The notes below the pieces were generated by a model. That model ran no database searches. It was not told the origin of the DNA and worked only from the letters and a program-made list of their open reading frames with translations. A stretch of DNA of 64,000 bases from Hydractinia symbiolongicarpus (lineage: Eukaryota > Cnidaria > Hydrozoa > Anthoathecata > Hydractiniidae), in contig NC_079880.1 in NCBI RefSeq assembly GCF_029227915.1, positions 2,110,001 to 2,174,000 of the forward strand. Reading direction: 5' to 3'. How positions within the stretch are numbered: position 1 is the first letter of the stretch; each line of letters begins with the position of its first letter. Of the stretch, positions 1-10,924 are shown piece after piece. A program made the translations under genes and the position numbers.

Positions 1-5
1 TTTTT

Positions 6-208
6 GATGAGACGCTTAATGAAAGTTGTTTAATCGCCGGCAAACGAAAACCTGCGATTTCCCGTAAATCACGGGCTTGGCCCGTATAGTCGAATGTATA
101 CAAAGAAAGTACCCTGTGAGTAAACTCATTTCCAGAACGATTTTTTAATTTATTTTTTCAACACTAAAACGCATGAGACTTGTAGTTTTCAAAAATGTTT
201 TCATTTTT
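6..208 (+). repeat. Reference class 1 monomer (TCGAATG / CTGTGAG type)
   Basis: One complete monomer shown as the type of class 1. Its linked markers, in order, are GCTTAATGAAAGTTG, GGGCTTGG, GTCGAATG, ACCCTGTGAG, TTCCAGAACG and TTTCAACAC. Bases 1-5 are the tail of the preceding monomer. A near-identical monomer lies at about 10.96 kb, including the rare ATCACGGGC variant (here at 68-76). Monomers of this class carry the near-match to the CENP-B box described separately. Confidence 0.9.
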
Positions 209-210
209 GA
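189..210 (+). other. Conserved dyad TCAAAAATG / CATTTTTGA (type copy)
   Basis: Arms TCAAAAATG (189-197) and CATTTTTGA (202-210) are perfect reverse complements around a TTTT loop, so a 9-bp stem could form. Every ordinary monomer has this site at its junction with the next monomer. It is perfect in copies ending GTTTTCAAAAATG, has one mismatch (G for A) in those ending TTTTCAGAAATG, is shortened in GTTTTTAAAAATG copies, and is weaker in GTATTTAAAAATATT copies. The potential structure is seen; any function is not shown. Confidence 0.8.
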
Positions 211-411
211 TGAGACGCTTAATGAAAGAGGTTTAATCGCCGGCAAACGAAAACCCGAGATTTCCCGTAAATCCCGGGCTTGGCCCGTATAGTCAAAAGT
301 ATACAAAGATAGTACCCAGGGAGTAAACTCATTTCCAGAACGATTTTTTAAATTATTTTTTCACCACTAAAACGCATAAGACTTGTAGTTTTTAAAAATG
401 TTTTCATTTTT
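209..411 (+). repeat. Reference class 2 monomer (GAGATTT / AGATAG type)
   Basis: Type copy of class 2. Linked markers are GCTTAATGAAAGAGG, CCCGAGATTTCCC, CCCGGGCTTGG, TCAAAAG, CAAAGATAGTACCC and usually GCATAAGAC at the 3' end. It shares its 5' part with class 1 and its middle TCAAAAG segment with class 3, so it could be an old recombinant of the two. Later derivatives have CGCCTGC with CCTGAAAGCG (54-62 kb) or CGCCCTC with CTGGGCTTGG (39-51 kb). Confidence 0.88.
275..287 (+). other. Short GC dyad CGGGC-TTG-GCCCG (type copy)
   Basis: Arms CGGGC (275-279) and GCCCG (283-287) flank TTG. It is perfect in class 1 and class 2 monomers with CCCGGGCTTGGCCCG. Class 3 monomers with GGACTCGGCCCG have one mismatch. 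It lies in the GC-rich half of the monomer. Confidence 0.65.
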
Positions 412-614
412 AATGAGACGCTGAATAAAAGAAGTTTAATCGCCGGCAAACGAAAACCTGCGATTTCCCGTAAATCCCGGACTCGGCCCGTATAGTCAAA
501 AGTATACAAAGAAAGTACCCAGGGTGTAAACTCATTTCCCGAACTATTTTTTAAATTATTATTTCATCACTAAAGCCCATGAGACTTGTAGTATTTAAAA
601 ATATTTTCATTTTT
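412..614 (+). repeat. Reference class 3 monomer (GGACTCGG / TCAAAAG type)
   Basis: Type copy of the most common class. Linked markers are GCTGAATAAAAGAAG, CGCCGGC, CCTGCGATTTCCC, CCCGGACTCGG, TCAAAAGTATAC and CCCAGGGTG or CCCAGGGAG. This copy begins AATGAG instead of GATGAG. Subtypes differ at ATTGCCGG, CGACTT, CGTCTT, CGCCTT, CGCCATTT, GGACTCAG and in the tail (GTATTTAAAAATATT, GTTTTTAAAAATG or GTTTTCAAAAATG). These subtypes let the higher-order repeats be tracked. Confidence 0.88.
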
Positions 615-2440
615 GATGAGACGCTGAATAAAAGAAGTTTAATCGCCGGCAAACGAAAACCCGCGACTTCCCGTAAATCCCGGACTCAGCCCGTATAGTC
701 AAAAGTATACAAAGAAAGTACCCAGGGAGTAAACTCATTTCCCGAAGGATTTTTTTAAATTATTTTTTCACCACTAAAACGCATGAGCCTTGTAGTTTTC
801 AAAAATGTTTTCATTTTTGATGAGACGCTGAATAAAAGAAGTTTAATCGCCGGCAAATGAAAACCTCCGATTTCCCGTAAATCCCGGACTCGGCCCGTAT
901 AGTCAAAAGTATACAAAGAAAGTACCCGGGGTGTAAACTCATTTCCCGAACGATTTTTTAAATTATTATTTCACCACTAAAGCCCATGAGACTTGTAGTT
1001 TTTAAAAATGTTTTCATTTTTGATGAGACGCTGAATAAAAGAAGTTTAATTGCCGGCAAACGAAAACCCGCGACTTCCCGTAAATCCCGGACTCTGCCCG
1101 TATAGTCAAAAGTATACAAAGAAAGTACCCAGGGTGTAAACTCATTTCCAGAACGACTTTTAATTTATTTTTTCAACACTAAAACGCATGAGACTTGTAG
1201 TTTTCAAAAATGTTTTCATTTTTGATGAGACGCTTAATGAAAGAGGTTTAATCGCCGGCAAACGAAAACCCGAGATTTCCCGTAAATCCCGGGCTTGGCC
1301 CGTATAGTCAAAAGAATACAAAGATAGTACCCAGGGAGTAAACTCATTTCCAGAACGATTTTTTAAATTATTTTTTCACCACTAAAACGCATAAGACTTG
1401 TAGTTTTTAAAAATGTTTTCATTTTTAATGAGACGCTGAATAAAAGAAGTTTAATCGCCGGCAAACGAAAACCTGCGATTTCCCGTAAATCCCGGACTCG
1501 GCCCGTATAGTCAAAAGTATACAAAGAAAGTACCCAGGGTGTAAACTCATTTCCCGAACTATTTTTTAAATTATTATTTCATCACTAAAGCCCATGAGAC
1601 TTGTAGTATTTAAAAATATTTTCATTTTTGATGAGACGCTGATAAAAAGAAGTTTAATCGCCGGCAAACGAAAACCCGCGACTTCCCGTAAATCCCGGAC
1701 TCAGCCCGTATAGTCAAAAGTATACAAAGAAAGTACCCAGGGAGTAAACTCATTTCCCGAAGGATTTTTTTAAATTATTTTTTCACCACTAAAACGCATG
1801 AGCCTTGTAGTTTTCAAAAATGTTTTCATTTTTGATGAGACGCTGAATAAAAGAAGTTTAATCGCCGGCAAATGAAAACCTCCGATTTCCCGTAAATCCC
1901 GGACTCGGCCCGTATAGTCAAAAGTATACAAAGAAAGTACCCGGGGTGTAAACTCATTTCCCGAACGATTTTTTAAATTATTATTTCACCACTAAAGCCC
2001 ATGAGACTTGTAGTTTTTAAAAATGTTTTCATTTTTGATGAGACGCTGAATAAAAGAAGTTTAATTGCCGGCAAACGAAAACCCGCGACTTCCCGTAAAT
2101 CCCGGACTCGGCCCGTATAGTCAAAAGTATACAAAGAAAGTACCCAGGGTGTAAACTCATTTCCAGAACGACTTTTAATTTATTTTTTCAACACTAAAAC
2201 GCATGAGACTTGTAGTTTTCAAAAATGTTTTCATTTTTGATGAGACGCTTAATGAAAGAGGTTTAATCGCCGGCAAACGAAAACCCGAGATTTCCCGTAA
2301 ATCCCGGGCTTGGCCCGTATAGTCAAAAGAATACAAAGATAGTACCCAGGGAGTAAACTCATTTCCAGAACGATTTTTTAAATTATTTTTTCACCACTAA
2401 AACGCATAAGACTTGTAGTTTTTAAAAATGTTTTCATTTT

Positions 2441-5440
2441 TGATGAGACGCTGATTAAAAGAAGTTTAATAGCCGGCAAACGAAAACCCGCGACTTCCCG
2501 TAAATCCCGGACTCGGCCCGTATAGTCAAAAGTATACAAAGAAAGTACCCAGGGAGTAAACTCATTTCCCGAACGATTTTTTAAATTAATTTTCACCACT
2601 AAAACGCATGAGACTTGTAGTTTTCAGAAATGTTTTCATTTTTGATGACACGCTTAATGAAAGTTGTTTAATCGCCGGCAAACAAAAACCCGCGACTTCC
2701 CGTAAATCCCGGACTCGGCCCGTATAGTCAAAAGTTTACAAAGAAAGTACCCAGGGAGTAAACTCATTTCCCGAACGATTTTTTAAATTAATTTTCACCA
2801 CTAAAACGCATGAGACTTGTAGTTTTCAAAAATGTTTTCATTTTTGATGAGACGCGGAATAAAAGAAGTTTAATCGCCGGCAAACGAAAACCTGCGATTT
2901 CCCGTAAATCCCAGACTCGGCTCGTATAGTCAAAAGTATACAAAGAAAGTACCCGGGGTGTAAACTCATTTCCCAAACGATTTTTTAAATTATTATTTCA
3001 CCACTAAAGCCCATGAGACTTGTAGTTTTTAAAAATGTTTTCATTTTTGATGAGACGCTGAATAAAAGAAGTTTAATTGCCGGCAAACTAAAACCCGCGA
3101 CTTCCCGTAAATCCCGGACTCGGCCCGTATAGTCAAAAGTATACAAAGAAAGTACCCAGGGAGTAAACTTATTTCCCGAACGATTTTTTAAATTAATTTT
3201 CACCACTAAAACGCATGAGACTTGTAGTTTTCAGAAATGTTTTCATTTTTGATGAGACGCTTAATGAAAGTTGTTTAATCGCCGGCAAACGAAAACCCGC
3301 GATTTCCCGTAAATCCCGTGCTTGGCCCGTATAGTCGAATGTATACAAAGAAAGTACCCTGTGAGTAAACTCATTTCCAAAACGATTTTTTAAATTATCT
3401 TTTCACCACTAAAACGCTTGAGACTTGTAGTTTTCAAAAATGTTTTCATTTTTGATGAGACGCTGAATAAAAGAAGTTTAATCGCCGGCAAACGAAAACC
3501 CGCCATTTCCCGTAAACCCCGGACTCGGCCCACATAGTCAAAAGTATACAAAGAAAGTACCCAGGGAGTAAACTCATTTCCCGAACGATTTTTTAAATTA
3601 TTTTTTCACCACTAAATCGCATGAGACATGTAGTTTTTAAAAATGTTTTCATTTTTGATGAGACGCTGAATAAAAGAAGTTTAATCGCCGGCAAACGAAA
3701 ACCTGCGATTTCCCGTAAATCCCGGACTCGGCCCGTATAGTCAAAAGTATACAAAGAAAGTACCCAGGGAGTAAACTCATTTTCCGAACGATTTTTTAAT
3801 TTTTTTTTTCACCACTAAAACGCATGAGACTTGTAGTTTTCAGAAATGTTTTCATTTTTGATGAGACGCTTAATGAAAGTTGTTTAGTCGCCGGCAAACG
3901 AAAACCCGCGATTTCCCGTAAATCCCGGGCTTGGCCCGTATAGTCGAATGTATACAAAGAAAGTACCCTGTGAGTAAACTCATTTCCAGAACGATTTTTT
4001 AATTTATTTTTTCAACACTAAAACGCATGAGACTTGTAGTTTTCAAAAATGTTTCCATTTTTGATGAGACGCTTAATGAAAGAGGTTTAATCGCCGGCAA
4101 ACGAAAACCCGAGATTTCCCGTAAATCCCGGGCTTGGCCCGTATAGTCAAAAGTATACAAAGATAGTACCCAGGGAGTAAACTCATTTCCCGAACGATTT
4201 TTAAAATATTATTTAACCACTAAAGCCCATGAGACTTGTAGTATTTAAAAATATTTTCATTTTTGATGAGACGCTGAATAAAAGAAGTTTAATCGCCGGC
4301 AAACGAAAACCTGCCATTTCCCGTAAATCCCGGACTCGGCCCGTATAGTCAAAAGTATACAAAGAAAGTACCCAGGGTGTAAACTCATTTCCCGAACGAT
4401 TTTTTAAATTATTATTTCACCACTAAAGCCCATGAGACTTGTAGTATTTAAAAATATTTTCATTTTTGATGAGACGCTGAATAAAAGAAGTTTAATCGCC
4501 GGCAAACGAAAACCCGCGACTTCCCGTAAATCCCGGACTCGGCCCGTATAGTCAAAAGTATACAAAGAAAGTACCCAGGGAGTAAACTCATTTCCCGAAC
4601 GATTTTTTAAATTTTTTTTCACCACTAAAACGCATGAGACTTGTAGTTTTTAAAAATGTTTTCATTTTTGATGAGACGCTGAATAAAAGAAGTTTAAATG
4701 CCGGCAAACCAAAACCCGCGTCTTCCCGTAAATCCCGGACTCGGCCCGTATAGTCAAAAGTATACAAAGAAAGTACCCAGGGAGTAAACTCATTTTCCGA
4801 ACGATTTTTTAAATTTTTTTTTCACCACTAAAACGCATGAGACTTGTAGTTTTCAGAAATGTTTTCATTTTTGATGAGACGCTTAATGAAAGTTGTTTAA
4901 TCGCCGGCAAACGAAAACCCGCGATTTCCCGTAAATCCCGGGCTTGGCCCGTATAGTCGAATGTATAAAAAGAAAGTACCCTGTGAGTAAACTCATTTCC
5001 AGAACGATTTTTTAATTTATTTTTTCAACACTAAAACGCATGAGACTTGTAGTTTTCAAAAATGTTTCCATTTTTGATGAGACGCTTAATGAAAGAGGTT
5101 TAATCGCCGGCAAACGAAAACCCGAGATTTCCCGTAAATCCCGGGCTTGGCCCGTATAGTCAAAAGTATACAAAGATATTACCCAGGGAGTAAACTCATT
5201 TCCCGAACGATTTTTTAAATTATTATTTAACCACTAAAGCCCATGAGACTTGTAGTTTTTAAAAATGTTTTCATTTTTGATGAGACGCTGAATAAAAGAA
5301 GTTTAATTGCCGGCAAACGAAAACCCGCGACTTCCCGTAAATCCCGGACTCGGCCCGTATAGTCAAAAGTATACAAAGAAAGTACCCAGGGAGTAAACTC
5401 ATTTCCCGAACGATTTTTTAAATTAATTTTCACCACTAAA
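2441..5440 (+). repeat. Mixed-class monomers, with a 1013-bp-spaced duplication
   Basis: About 15 monomers without one regular HOR. Bases about 2390-3200 are near-identical to about 14760-15570 (offset 12370). A run of about 420 bases from 3781 recurs at 4794; both copies contain CATTTTCCGAACG and the rare GTTTCCATTTTTG. Class 1, 2 and 3 monomers alternate here. No gene or unique sequence was seen. Confidence 0.75.
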
Positions 5441-7082
5441 ACGCATGAGACTTGTAGTTTTCAGAAATGTTTTCATTTTTGATGAGACGCTTAATGAAAG
5501 TTGTTTAATCGCCGGCAAACGAAAACCGCGATTTCCCGTAAATCCCGGGCTAGCCCGTATAGTCGAATGTATACAAAGAAAGTACCCTGTGAGTAAACTC
5601 ATTTCCCGAACGAACTTTTAAATTATTTTTTCACCACTAAAACGCATGAGACTAGTAGTTTTCAGAAATGTTTTCATTTTTGATGAGACGCTTAATAAAA
5701 GTGGTTTAATCGCCGGCAAACGAAAACCCGCGATTTCCCGTAAATCCCGGGCTTGGCCCGTATAGTCCAATGTATACAAAGAAAGTACCCTGTGAGTAAA
5801 CTTATTTTCGGAAACGATTTTTTCAATTATCTTTTCACCACTAAAACGCATGAGACTTGCAGTTTTCAAAAATGTTTTCATTTTTGATGAGACGCTTAAT
5901 AAATGAGGTTTAATCGCCGGCAAACGAAATCCCGCGATTTCCCGTAAATCCCGGGCTTGGCCCGTATAGTCGAATGTATACAAAGAAAGTACCGAGAGAG
6001 TAAACTCATTTCCCGAACGATTTTTTAAAATTTTTTTTCACCACTAAAACGCATGAGACTTGTAGTTTTCAAAAATGTTTTCATTTTTGATGAGACGCTT
6101 AATGAAAGAGGTTTAATCGCCGGCAAACGAAAACCCGCGATTTCCCGTAAATCCCGGCCTTGGCCCGTATAGTCGAATGTATACAAAGAAAGTACCCTGT
6201 GAGTAAACTCATTTCCAGAACGATTTTTTAATTTATTTTTTCCACACTAAAACGCATGAGACTTGTAGTTTTCAGAAATGTTTTCATTTTTGATGAGACG
6301 CTTAATGAAAGTTGTTTAATCGCCGGCAAACGAAAACCGCGATTTCCCGTAAATCCCGGGCTAGCCCGTATAGTCGAATGTATACAAAGAAAGTACCCTG
6401 TGAGTAAACTCATTTCCCGAACGAACTTTTAAATTATTTTTTCACCACTAAAACGCATGAGACTAGTAGTTTTCAGAAATGTTTTCATTTTTGATGAGAC
6501 GCTTAATAAAAGTGGTTTAATCGCCGGCAAACGAAAACCCGCGATTTCCCGTAAATCCCGGGCTTGGCCCGTATAGTCCAATGTATACAAAGAAAGTACC
6601 CTGTGAGTAAACTTATTTTCGGAAACGATTTTTTCAATTATCTTTTCACCACTAAAACGCATGAGACTTGCAGTTTTCAAAAATGTTTTCATTTTTGATG
6701 AGACGCTTAATAAATGAGGTTTAATCGCCGGCAAACGAAATCCCGCGATTTCCCGTAAATCCCGGGCTTGGCCCGTATAGTCGAATGTATACAAAGAAAG
6801 TACCGAGAGAGTAAACTCATTTCCCGAACGATTTTTTAAAATTTTTTTTCACCACTAAAACGCATGAGACTTGTAGTTTTCAAAAATGTTTTCATTTTTG
6901 ATGAGACGCTTAATGAAAGAGGTTTAATCGCCGGCAAACGAAAACCCGCGATTTCCCGTAAATCCCGGCCTTGGCCCGTATAGTCGAATGTATACAAAGA
7001 AAGTACCCTGTGAGTAAACTCATTTCCAGAACGATTTTTTAATTTATTTTTTCCACACTAAAACGCATGAGACTTGTAGTTT
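5441..7082 (+). repeat. 4-mer higher-order repeat, 811 bp, two copies
   Basis: Two tandem units, about 5441-6251 and 6252-7062, with the match running on about 20 bases. Diagnostic markers occur in both at 811-bp spacing: AAAACCGCGATT with one C missing and GGGCTAGCCCG (5524 and 6335 region), GACTAGTAG, TTATTTTCGGAAACG, TTGCAGTTTTC and ACCGAGAGAG. I found no difference between units at the markers checked, so the duplication looks very recent. Divergence resumes near 7083, where AGAAATG becomes AAAAATG. Confidence 0.9.
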
Positions 7083-7899
7083 TCAAAAATGTTTTCATTT
7101 TTGATGAGACGCTGAATAAAAGAAGTTTAATCGCCGGCAAACGAAAACCCGCGACTTCCCGTAAATCCCGGACTCAGCCCGTATAGTCAAAAGTATACAA
7201 AGAAAGTACCCAGGGAGTAAACTCATTTCCCGAACGATTTTTGAAATTATTTTTTCACCACTAAAACGCATGAGACTTGTAGTTTTCAAAAATGTTTTCA
7301 TTTTTGATGAGACGCTGAATAAAAGAAGTTTAATCGCCGGCAAACGAAAACCTGCGATTTCCCGTAAATCCCGGACTCGGCCCGTATAGTCAAAAGTATA
7401 CAAAGAAAGTACCCGGGGTGTAAACTCATTTCCCGAACGATTTTTTAAATTATTATTTCACCACTAAAGCCCATGAGACTTGTAGTTTTTAAAAATGTTT
7501 TCATTTTTGATGAGACGCTGAATAAAAGAACGTTAATTGCCGGCAAACGAAAACCCGCGACTTCCCGTAAATCCCGGACTCGGCCCGTATGGTCAAAAGT
7601 ATACAAAGAAAGTACCCAGGGAGTAAACTCATTTCCCGAACGATTTTTTAAATTAATTTTCACCACTAAAACGCATGAGACTTGGAGTTTTCAGTAATGT
7701 TTTCATTTTTGATGAGACGCCTAATGAAAGTTGTTTAATCGCCGGCAAACGAAAACCCGCGATTTCCCGTAAATCCCGGGCTTGGGCCGTATACTCGAAT
7801 GTATACAAAGAAAGTACCCTGTGAGTAAACTCATTTCCCGAACGAATTTTTAAATTATCTTTTCACCACTAAAACGCATGAGACTTGTAGTTTTCAAAA
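7063..7899 (+). repeat. Mixed satellite monomers between HOR blocks
   Basis: About four monomers, class 3 then class 1, with private variants such as AAGAACGTTAATTG near 7527, GTATGGTC near 7589, CTTGGAG near 7682 and CCGTATACTCG near 7788. No larger periodicity was seen and there is no gene. Confidence 0.7.
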
Positions 7900-9500
7900 A
7901 TGTTTTCATTTTTGATGAGACGCTGAATAAAAGAAGTTTAATCGCCGGCAAACGAAAACCTGCGATTTCCCGTAAATCCCGGACTCGGCCCGTATAGTCA
8001 AAAGTATACAAAGAAAAAACCCGGGGTGTAAACTCATTTCCCAAACGATTTTTTAAATTATTATTTCACCACTAAAGCCCATGAGACTTGTAGTTTTTAA
8101 AAATGTTTTCATTTTTGATGAGACGCTGAATAAAAGAAGTTTAATTGCCGGCAAACGAAAACCCGCGACTTCCCGTAAATCCCGGACTCGGCCCGTATAG
8201 TCAAAAGTATACAAAGAAAGTACCCAGGGAGTAAACTCATTTCCCGAACGATTTTTTAAATGATTTTTTCACCACTAAATCGCATGAGACTTGTAGTTTT
8301 CAAAAATGTTTTCATTTTTGATGAGACGCTGAATAAAAGAAGTTTAATCGCCGGCAAACGAAAACCTGCGATTTCCCGTAAATCCCGGACTCGGCCCGTA
8401 TAGTCAAAAGTATACAAAGAAAGTACCCAGGGTGTAAACTCATTTCCTGAACGATTTTTTAAATTATTATTTCACCACTAAAGCCCATGAGACTTGTAGT
8501 ATTTAAAAATATTTTCATTTTTGATGAGACGCTGAATAAAAGAAGTTTAATCGCCGGCAAACGAAAACCTGCGATTTCCCGTAAATCCCGGACTCGGCCC
8601 GTATAGTCAAAAGTATACAAAGAAAAAACCCGGGGTGTAAACTCATTTCCCAAACGATTTTTTAAATTATTATTTCACCACTAAAGCCCATGAGACTTGT
8701 AGTTTTTAAAAATGTTTTCATTTTTGATGAGACGCTGAATAAAAGAAGTTTAATTGCCGGCAAACGAAAACCCGCGACTTCCCGTAAATCCCGGACTCGG
8801 CCCGTATAGTCAAAAGTATACAAAGAAAGTACCCAGGGAGTAAACTCATTTCCCGAACGATTTTTTAAATGATTTTTTCACCACTAAATCGCATGAGACT
8901 TGTAGTTTTCAAAAATGTTTTCATTTTTGATGAGACGCTGAATAAAAGAAGTTTAATCGCCGGCAAACGAAAACCTGCGATTTCCCGTAAATCCCGGACT
9001 CGGCCCGTATAGTCAAAAGTATACAAAGAAAGTACCCAGGGTGTAAACTCATTTCCTGAACGATTTTTTAAATTATTATTTCACCACTAAAGCCCATGAG
9101 ACTTGTAGTTTTTAAAAATGTTTTCATTTTTGATGAGACGCTGAATAAAAGAAGTTTAATTGCCGGCAAACGAAAACCCGCGACTTCCCGTAAATCCCGG
9201 ACTCGGCCCGTATAGTCAAAAGTATACAAAGAAAGTACCCAGGGAGTAAACTCATTTCCCGAACGATTTTTTAAATGATTTTTTCACCACTAAATCGCAT
9301 GAGACTTGTAGTTTTCAAAAATGTTTTCATTTTTGATGAGACGCTGAATAAAAGAAGTTTAATCGCCGGCAAACGAAAACCTGCGATTTCCCGTAAATCC
9401 CGGACTCGGCCCGTATAGTCAAAAGTATACAAAGAAAGTACCCAGGGTGTAAACTCATTTCCTGAACGATTTTTTAAATTATTATTTCACCACTAAAGCC
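7900..9500 (+). repeat. Nested 3-mer (609 bp) and 2-mer (406 bp) duplications
   Basis: The rare string GAAAAAACCCGG at 8013 recurs at 8622 (609 bp), defining two 3-mer units of about 7900-8508 and 8509-9100. The variant AAATGATTTTTT occurs at 8258, 8867 and 9273. The first step is 609 and the second 406, so a 2-mer duplication (about 8690-9095 and 9096-9500) overlaps the second 3-mer unit. The nesting shows at least two successive whole-monomer exchange events. Confidence 0.85.
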
Positions 9501-10924
9501 CATGAGACTTGTAGTATTTAAAAATATTTTCATTTTTGATGAGACGCTGAATAAAAGAAGTTTAATCGCCGGCAAACGAAAACCTGCGATTTCCCGTAAA
9601 TCCCGGACTCGGCCCATATAGTCAAAAGTATACAAAGAAAGTACCCAGGGTGTAAACTCATTTCCCGAACGATTTTTTAAATTATTATTTCACCACTAAA
9701 GCCCATGAGACTTGTAGTATTTAAAAATATTTTCATTTTTGATGAGACGCTGAATAAAAGAAGTTTAATCGCCGGCAAACGAAAACCCGCGACTTCCCGT
9801 AAATCCCGGACTCGGCCCGTATAGTCAAAAGTATACAAAAAAAGTACCCAGGGAGTAAACTCATTTCCCGAACGATTTTTTAAATTTTTTTTCACCACTA
9901 AAACGCATGAGATTTGTAGTTTTTAAAAATGTTTTCATTTTTGATGAGACGCTGAATAAAAGAAGTTTAATTGCCGGCAAACGAAAACCCGTGTCTTCCC
10001 GTAAATCCCCGACTCGGCCCGTATAGTCAAAAGTATACAAAAAAAGTACCCAGGGAGTAAACTCATTTCCCAAACGATATTTTAAATTAATTTTCACCAC
10101 TAAAACGCATGAGACTTGTAGTTTTCAGAAATGTTTTCATTTTTGATGAGACGCTTAATGAAAGTTGTTTAATCGCCGGCAAACGAAAACCCGCGATTTC
10201 CCGTAAATCCCGGGCTTGGCCCGTATAGTCGAATGTATACAAAGAAAGTACCCTGTGAGTAAACTCATTTCCAGAACGATTTTTTAAATTATTATTTCAC
10301 CACTAAAGCCCATGAGACTTGTAGTATTTAAAAATATTTTCATTTTTGATGAGACGCTGAATAAAAGAAGTTTAATCGCCAGCAAACGAAAACCCGCGAC
10401 TTCCCGTAAATCCCGGACTCAGCCCGTATAGTCAAAAGTATACAAAGAAAGTACCCAGGGTGTAAACTCATTTCCCGAACTATTTTTTAAATTATTATTT
10501 CACCACTAAAGAACATGAGACTTGTAGTATTTAAAAATATTTTCATTTTTGATGAGACGCTGAATAAAAGAAGTTTAATCGCCGGCAAACGAAAACCTGC
10601 GACTTCCCGTAAATTCCGGACTCAGCCCGTATAGTCAAAAGTATACAAAGAGAGTACCCAGGGAGTAAACTCATTTCCCGAACGATTTTTTAAATTATTT
10701 TCTCACCACTAAAACGCATGAGCCTTGTAGTTTTCAAAAATGTTTTCATTTTTGATGAGACGCTGAATAAAAGAAGTTTAATCGCCGGCAAACGAAAACC
10801 TGCGATTTCCCGTAAATCCCGGACTCGGCCCGTATAGTCAAAAGTATACAAAGAAAGTACCCAGGAAGTAAACTCATTTCCCAAACGATATTTTAAATTA
10901 ATTTTCACACCTAAAACGCATGAG
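9501..10924 (+). repeat. Mixed satellite monomers, mostly class 3
   Basis: About seven monomers, largely class 3 with the GTATTTAAAAATATT tail, plus one class 1 monomer near 10145-10290. Variants include CAAAAAAAGTACCC (9836 and 10038 regions), CGTGTCTT and CACACCTAAAACG near 10905. No gene or clear HOR of its own was seen. Confidence 0.7.

Larger units (their letters stand above)
209..2440 (+). repeat. 5-mer higher-order repeat, 1015 bp, 2.2 copies
   Basis: Five distinct monomers starting at 209, 412, 615, 819 and 1022 recur in the same order from 1224, and the first recurs again at 2239, giving exact 1015-bp spacing. Markers in both copies include the AATGAGACGC start (412, 1427), GAAGGATTTTTTT with an extra T, and AAATGAAAACCTCCG. 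Differences seen are few: GGACTCTG near 1092 against GGACTCGG in the next copy, GAATAC against GTATAC, and GCTGATAAAAAG near 1637. Copy order breaks at about 2442, where GCTGATTAAAAG and AATAGCCGG begin a different series. Confidence 0.9.

Noticed and set aside
81-94. A true CENP-B box
   Set aside because: The fixed bases are in order, but the first spacer is one base short of the consensus, so it is reported only as a near-match.
148-153. Promoter or replication-origin signals in the T-rich segment (TTTTTTAAATTATTTTTTC) and the TATA-like GTATAG/GTATAC
   Set aside because: AT-rich strings of this kind are expected by composition. Nothing downstream is a gene, and no recognised consensus is met.
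5618-7403. Minus-strand reading frames of up to 121 codons, with the same peptide motif recurring in dozens of places
   Set aside because: They are the monomer translated again and again. Many use GTG rather than ATG, they end after at most ~1.8 monomers because 203 is not a multiple of 3, single-base indels shift them freely, and equally good frames appear on the plus strand. No domain or codon-level conservation is visible.
7473-7697. Plus-strand reading frames of 65 to 74 codons starting MRLVVFKN or MARIVECIQ
   Set aside because: They are also read-through of the satellite in another frame, recurring wherever the same monomer pairs occur (for example 43520, 46362 and 52454). There is no promoter, no unique sequence and no evidence of a protein.
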